DNA of 47,211 bases from Oceanispirochaeta sp. (GTDB lineage Bacteria > Spirochaetota > Spirochaetia > DSM-2461): contig NZ_JAQIBL010000308.1 in the NCBI RefSeq assembly GCF_027859075.1, forward strand, positions 1-47,211. The letters run 5' to 3'. Position numbers and translations under genes: made by a program. Positions 46,243 to 47,211 of the stretch are shown one piece after another; the stretch's first letter is position 1, and every line of letters starts with the position of its first letter. The notes under the pieces are model-generated. The model was not told the origin of the DNA. It saw only the letters and a program-made list of their open reading frames with translations, and searched no databases.

Positions 46243-47024
46243 AAAAGATTCGTCTTCTTGTTAAACTTCGTCAGGTCTTTCCCGAATATACTGAAAAAGA
46301 GTTGTTTGCATCCATCCTCTGCGGTGAGGCCCTGGTCAACGGTGCCGTCATCCGTGATTCAAAGGCTCTGATTCCCCTGGATGCCGCTCTTGATCTTCGA
46401 AAAAAGAAATATGTCTCCCGGGGCGGATTTAAGCTTGAAAAGGTTTTGAAACTATGGGATCTGCCTGTGAGGGAAAAGATCATTATTGATGCGGGTTCAT
46501 CTACGGGAGGATTTACTGATTGTCTTCTTCAAAACGGGGCATCCACCGTGTATGCTGTGGATGTGGGGTATAATCAACTGGATTATTCTCTGAGGACAAA
46601 TACGGCTGTCATCGTCATGGAAAAAACCAATATTATGAGTGTAGAGTCGCTGGACCCAAAACCCGATTGGGCAGTGGCAGATCTTTCTTTCAGATCTCTC
46701 AGGTCGGCAGCCTCGCATATCCTCGGGCTGACTGTTGATTCAAGGCTTATTGCTCTGATGAAACCTCAGTTTGAACTGGATGATCCTGATGAAGATTTTG
46801 ATGGCATTGTCCGGGATCACCGGCAAATTATGGAAATATGTAAAAAAGTAATACTGGAAATGGCCCAGGAGGGAGCTTTTGTACAAAAGGTGGCCTTGTC
46901 TCCCGTCACTGGCCGCAAAGGAAATCAGGAACTGCTGTTCGATGTAACAGGACAAAGGGTTCAATCCTTTGATCCGGAAAAAATCCTATCTAATCTGGAA
47001 CTGGATTTTTTGAATCGGACCTGA
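46239..47024 (+). CDS. tlyA: TlyA-family rRNA cytidine 2'-O-methyltransferase
   Basis: Protein of 261 residues. An S4-like RNA-binding domain covers about residues 3-62, followed by the linker VSRGGFKLEKVL and a Rossmann methyltransferase domain with the SAM motif DAGSSTGGFTD at 84-94, VGYNQLDYSLR, EKTN, VADLSFRSL and MKPQFEL. TlyA enzymes methylate 23S C1920, and some also 16S C1409; the type cannot be assigned here. The old name hemolysin A is misleading. The ATG overlaps the ymdB stop as ATGA, so the genes are coupled. Confidence 0.93.
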   Translation: MKKIRLLVKLRQVFPEYTEKELFASILCGEALVNGAVIRDSKALIPLDAALDLRKKKYVSRGGFKLEKVLKLWDLPVREKIIIDAGSSTGGFTDCLLQNGASTVYAVDVGYNQLDYSLRTNTAVIVMEKTNIMSVESLDPKPDWAVADLSFRSLRSAASHILGLTVDSRLIALMKPQFELDDPDEDFDGIVRDHRQIMEICKKVILEMAQEGAFVQKVALSPVTGRKGNQELLFDVTGQRVQSFDPEKILSNLELDFLNRT

Positions 47025-47040
47025 TTTTATTTCATGAATG

Positions 47041-47211
47041 TCAGGGAGTGTTCTGAAAAGATTCCCGGCTCAGCGCTTCACCTATAAAAAAACCTTCACC
47101 CCCCAGATACTCCCTCACCACCCCTTCGATCAGGATCTGAACATCTTTGATGTTGGGAAATTCAGTAGAGGTATACCCACTCTGCTTCAATTGAGGCACG
47201 TAACCCTCTCT
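47041..47211 (-). CDS. Unrecognised protein, C-terminal 56 residues only
   Basis: On the minus strand a frame is open from the right edge to a TGA at 47043-47041. It contains GYTSTEFPNIKDVQILIEGV and ends with SRESFQNTP. No known domain is recognised. The codon use looks natural and the position, convergent with tlyA and 16 bases away, fits a real gene whose start lies outside the window. Confidence 0.5.
   Translation of the reverse strand, partial: REGYVPQLKQSGYTSTEFPNIKDVQILIEGVVREYLGGEGFFIGEALSRESFQNTP

Overview
The window looks like the chromosome of a spirochaete, probably a free-living member of the Spirochaetales/Spirochaetaceae. The evidence is protein-level resemblance: a BMP-type lipoprotein with two permeases and a double ATPase that match the Treponema purine-nucleoside (Pnr) transporter, a long-form PRPP synthetase, a FecR-PEGA membrane protein, an RNA polymerase beta subunit with Asn at the rifampicin-pocket position that is Asn in other spirochaetes, and ribosomal operons lacking fusA, infA, adk and rpsD at their usual places. 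No species can be named from the sequence alone.

Left part (1-13358), mixed accessory and metabolic genes: the 3' end of a beta-helix surface protein; a lone argininosuccinate lyase of a divergent subtype; a minus-strand set of a Na/Pi-cotransporter-like protein, an unrecognised 108-residue protein and a FecR/PEGA/coiled-coil membrane protein; then a minus-strand nucleoside ABC transporter operon (lipoprotein, double ATPase, two permeases) diverging from a PRPP synthetase and an FGGY sugar kinase. Importer and PRPP synthetase together suggest nucleobase/nucleoside salvage.

Middle (13422-40420), one long plus-strand gene-expression block: tRNA-Thr, rpmG, tRNA-Trp, secE, nusG, rplK-rplA-rplJ-rplL, rpoB-rpoC, rpsL-rpsG, tuf, then the S10, spc and alpha operons through secY, rpmJ, rpsM, rpsK, rpoA and rplQ, closed by a strong intrinsic terminator. 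The gaps carry RNA structures of interest: a probable L1 operator before rplK, a perfect 10-bp hairpin between rplL and rpoB, a nested hairpin with a competing fold between rpoC and rpsL, a long structured tuf leader where fusA would be expected, a terminator-like hairpin abutting the rpsJ ribosome-binding site, and a hairpin before rpoA where rpsD would be expected.

Right part (40437-47211): a very large two-transmembrane protein with runs of Glu-Leu-Asp repeats and no recognised function, then an rny-ymdB-tlyA cluster (RNase Y, YmdB phosphodiesterase, TlyA rRNA methyltransferase) behind a near-consensus promoter, and the 3' end of an unrecognised convergent gene. No insertion sequences, CRISPR arrays, phage genes or rRNA genes were seen. 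The least explained items are the acidic-repeat membrane protein and the leader RNAs of the ribosomal block.
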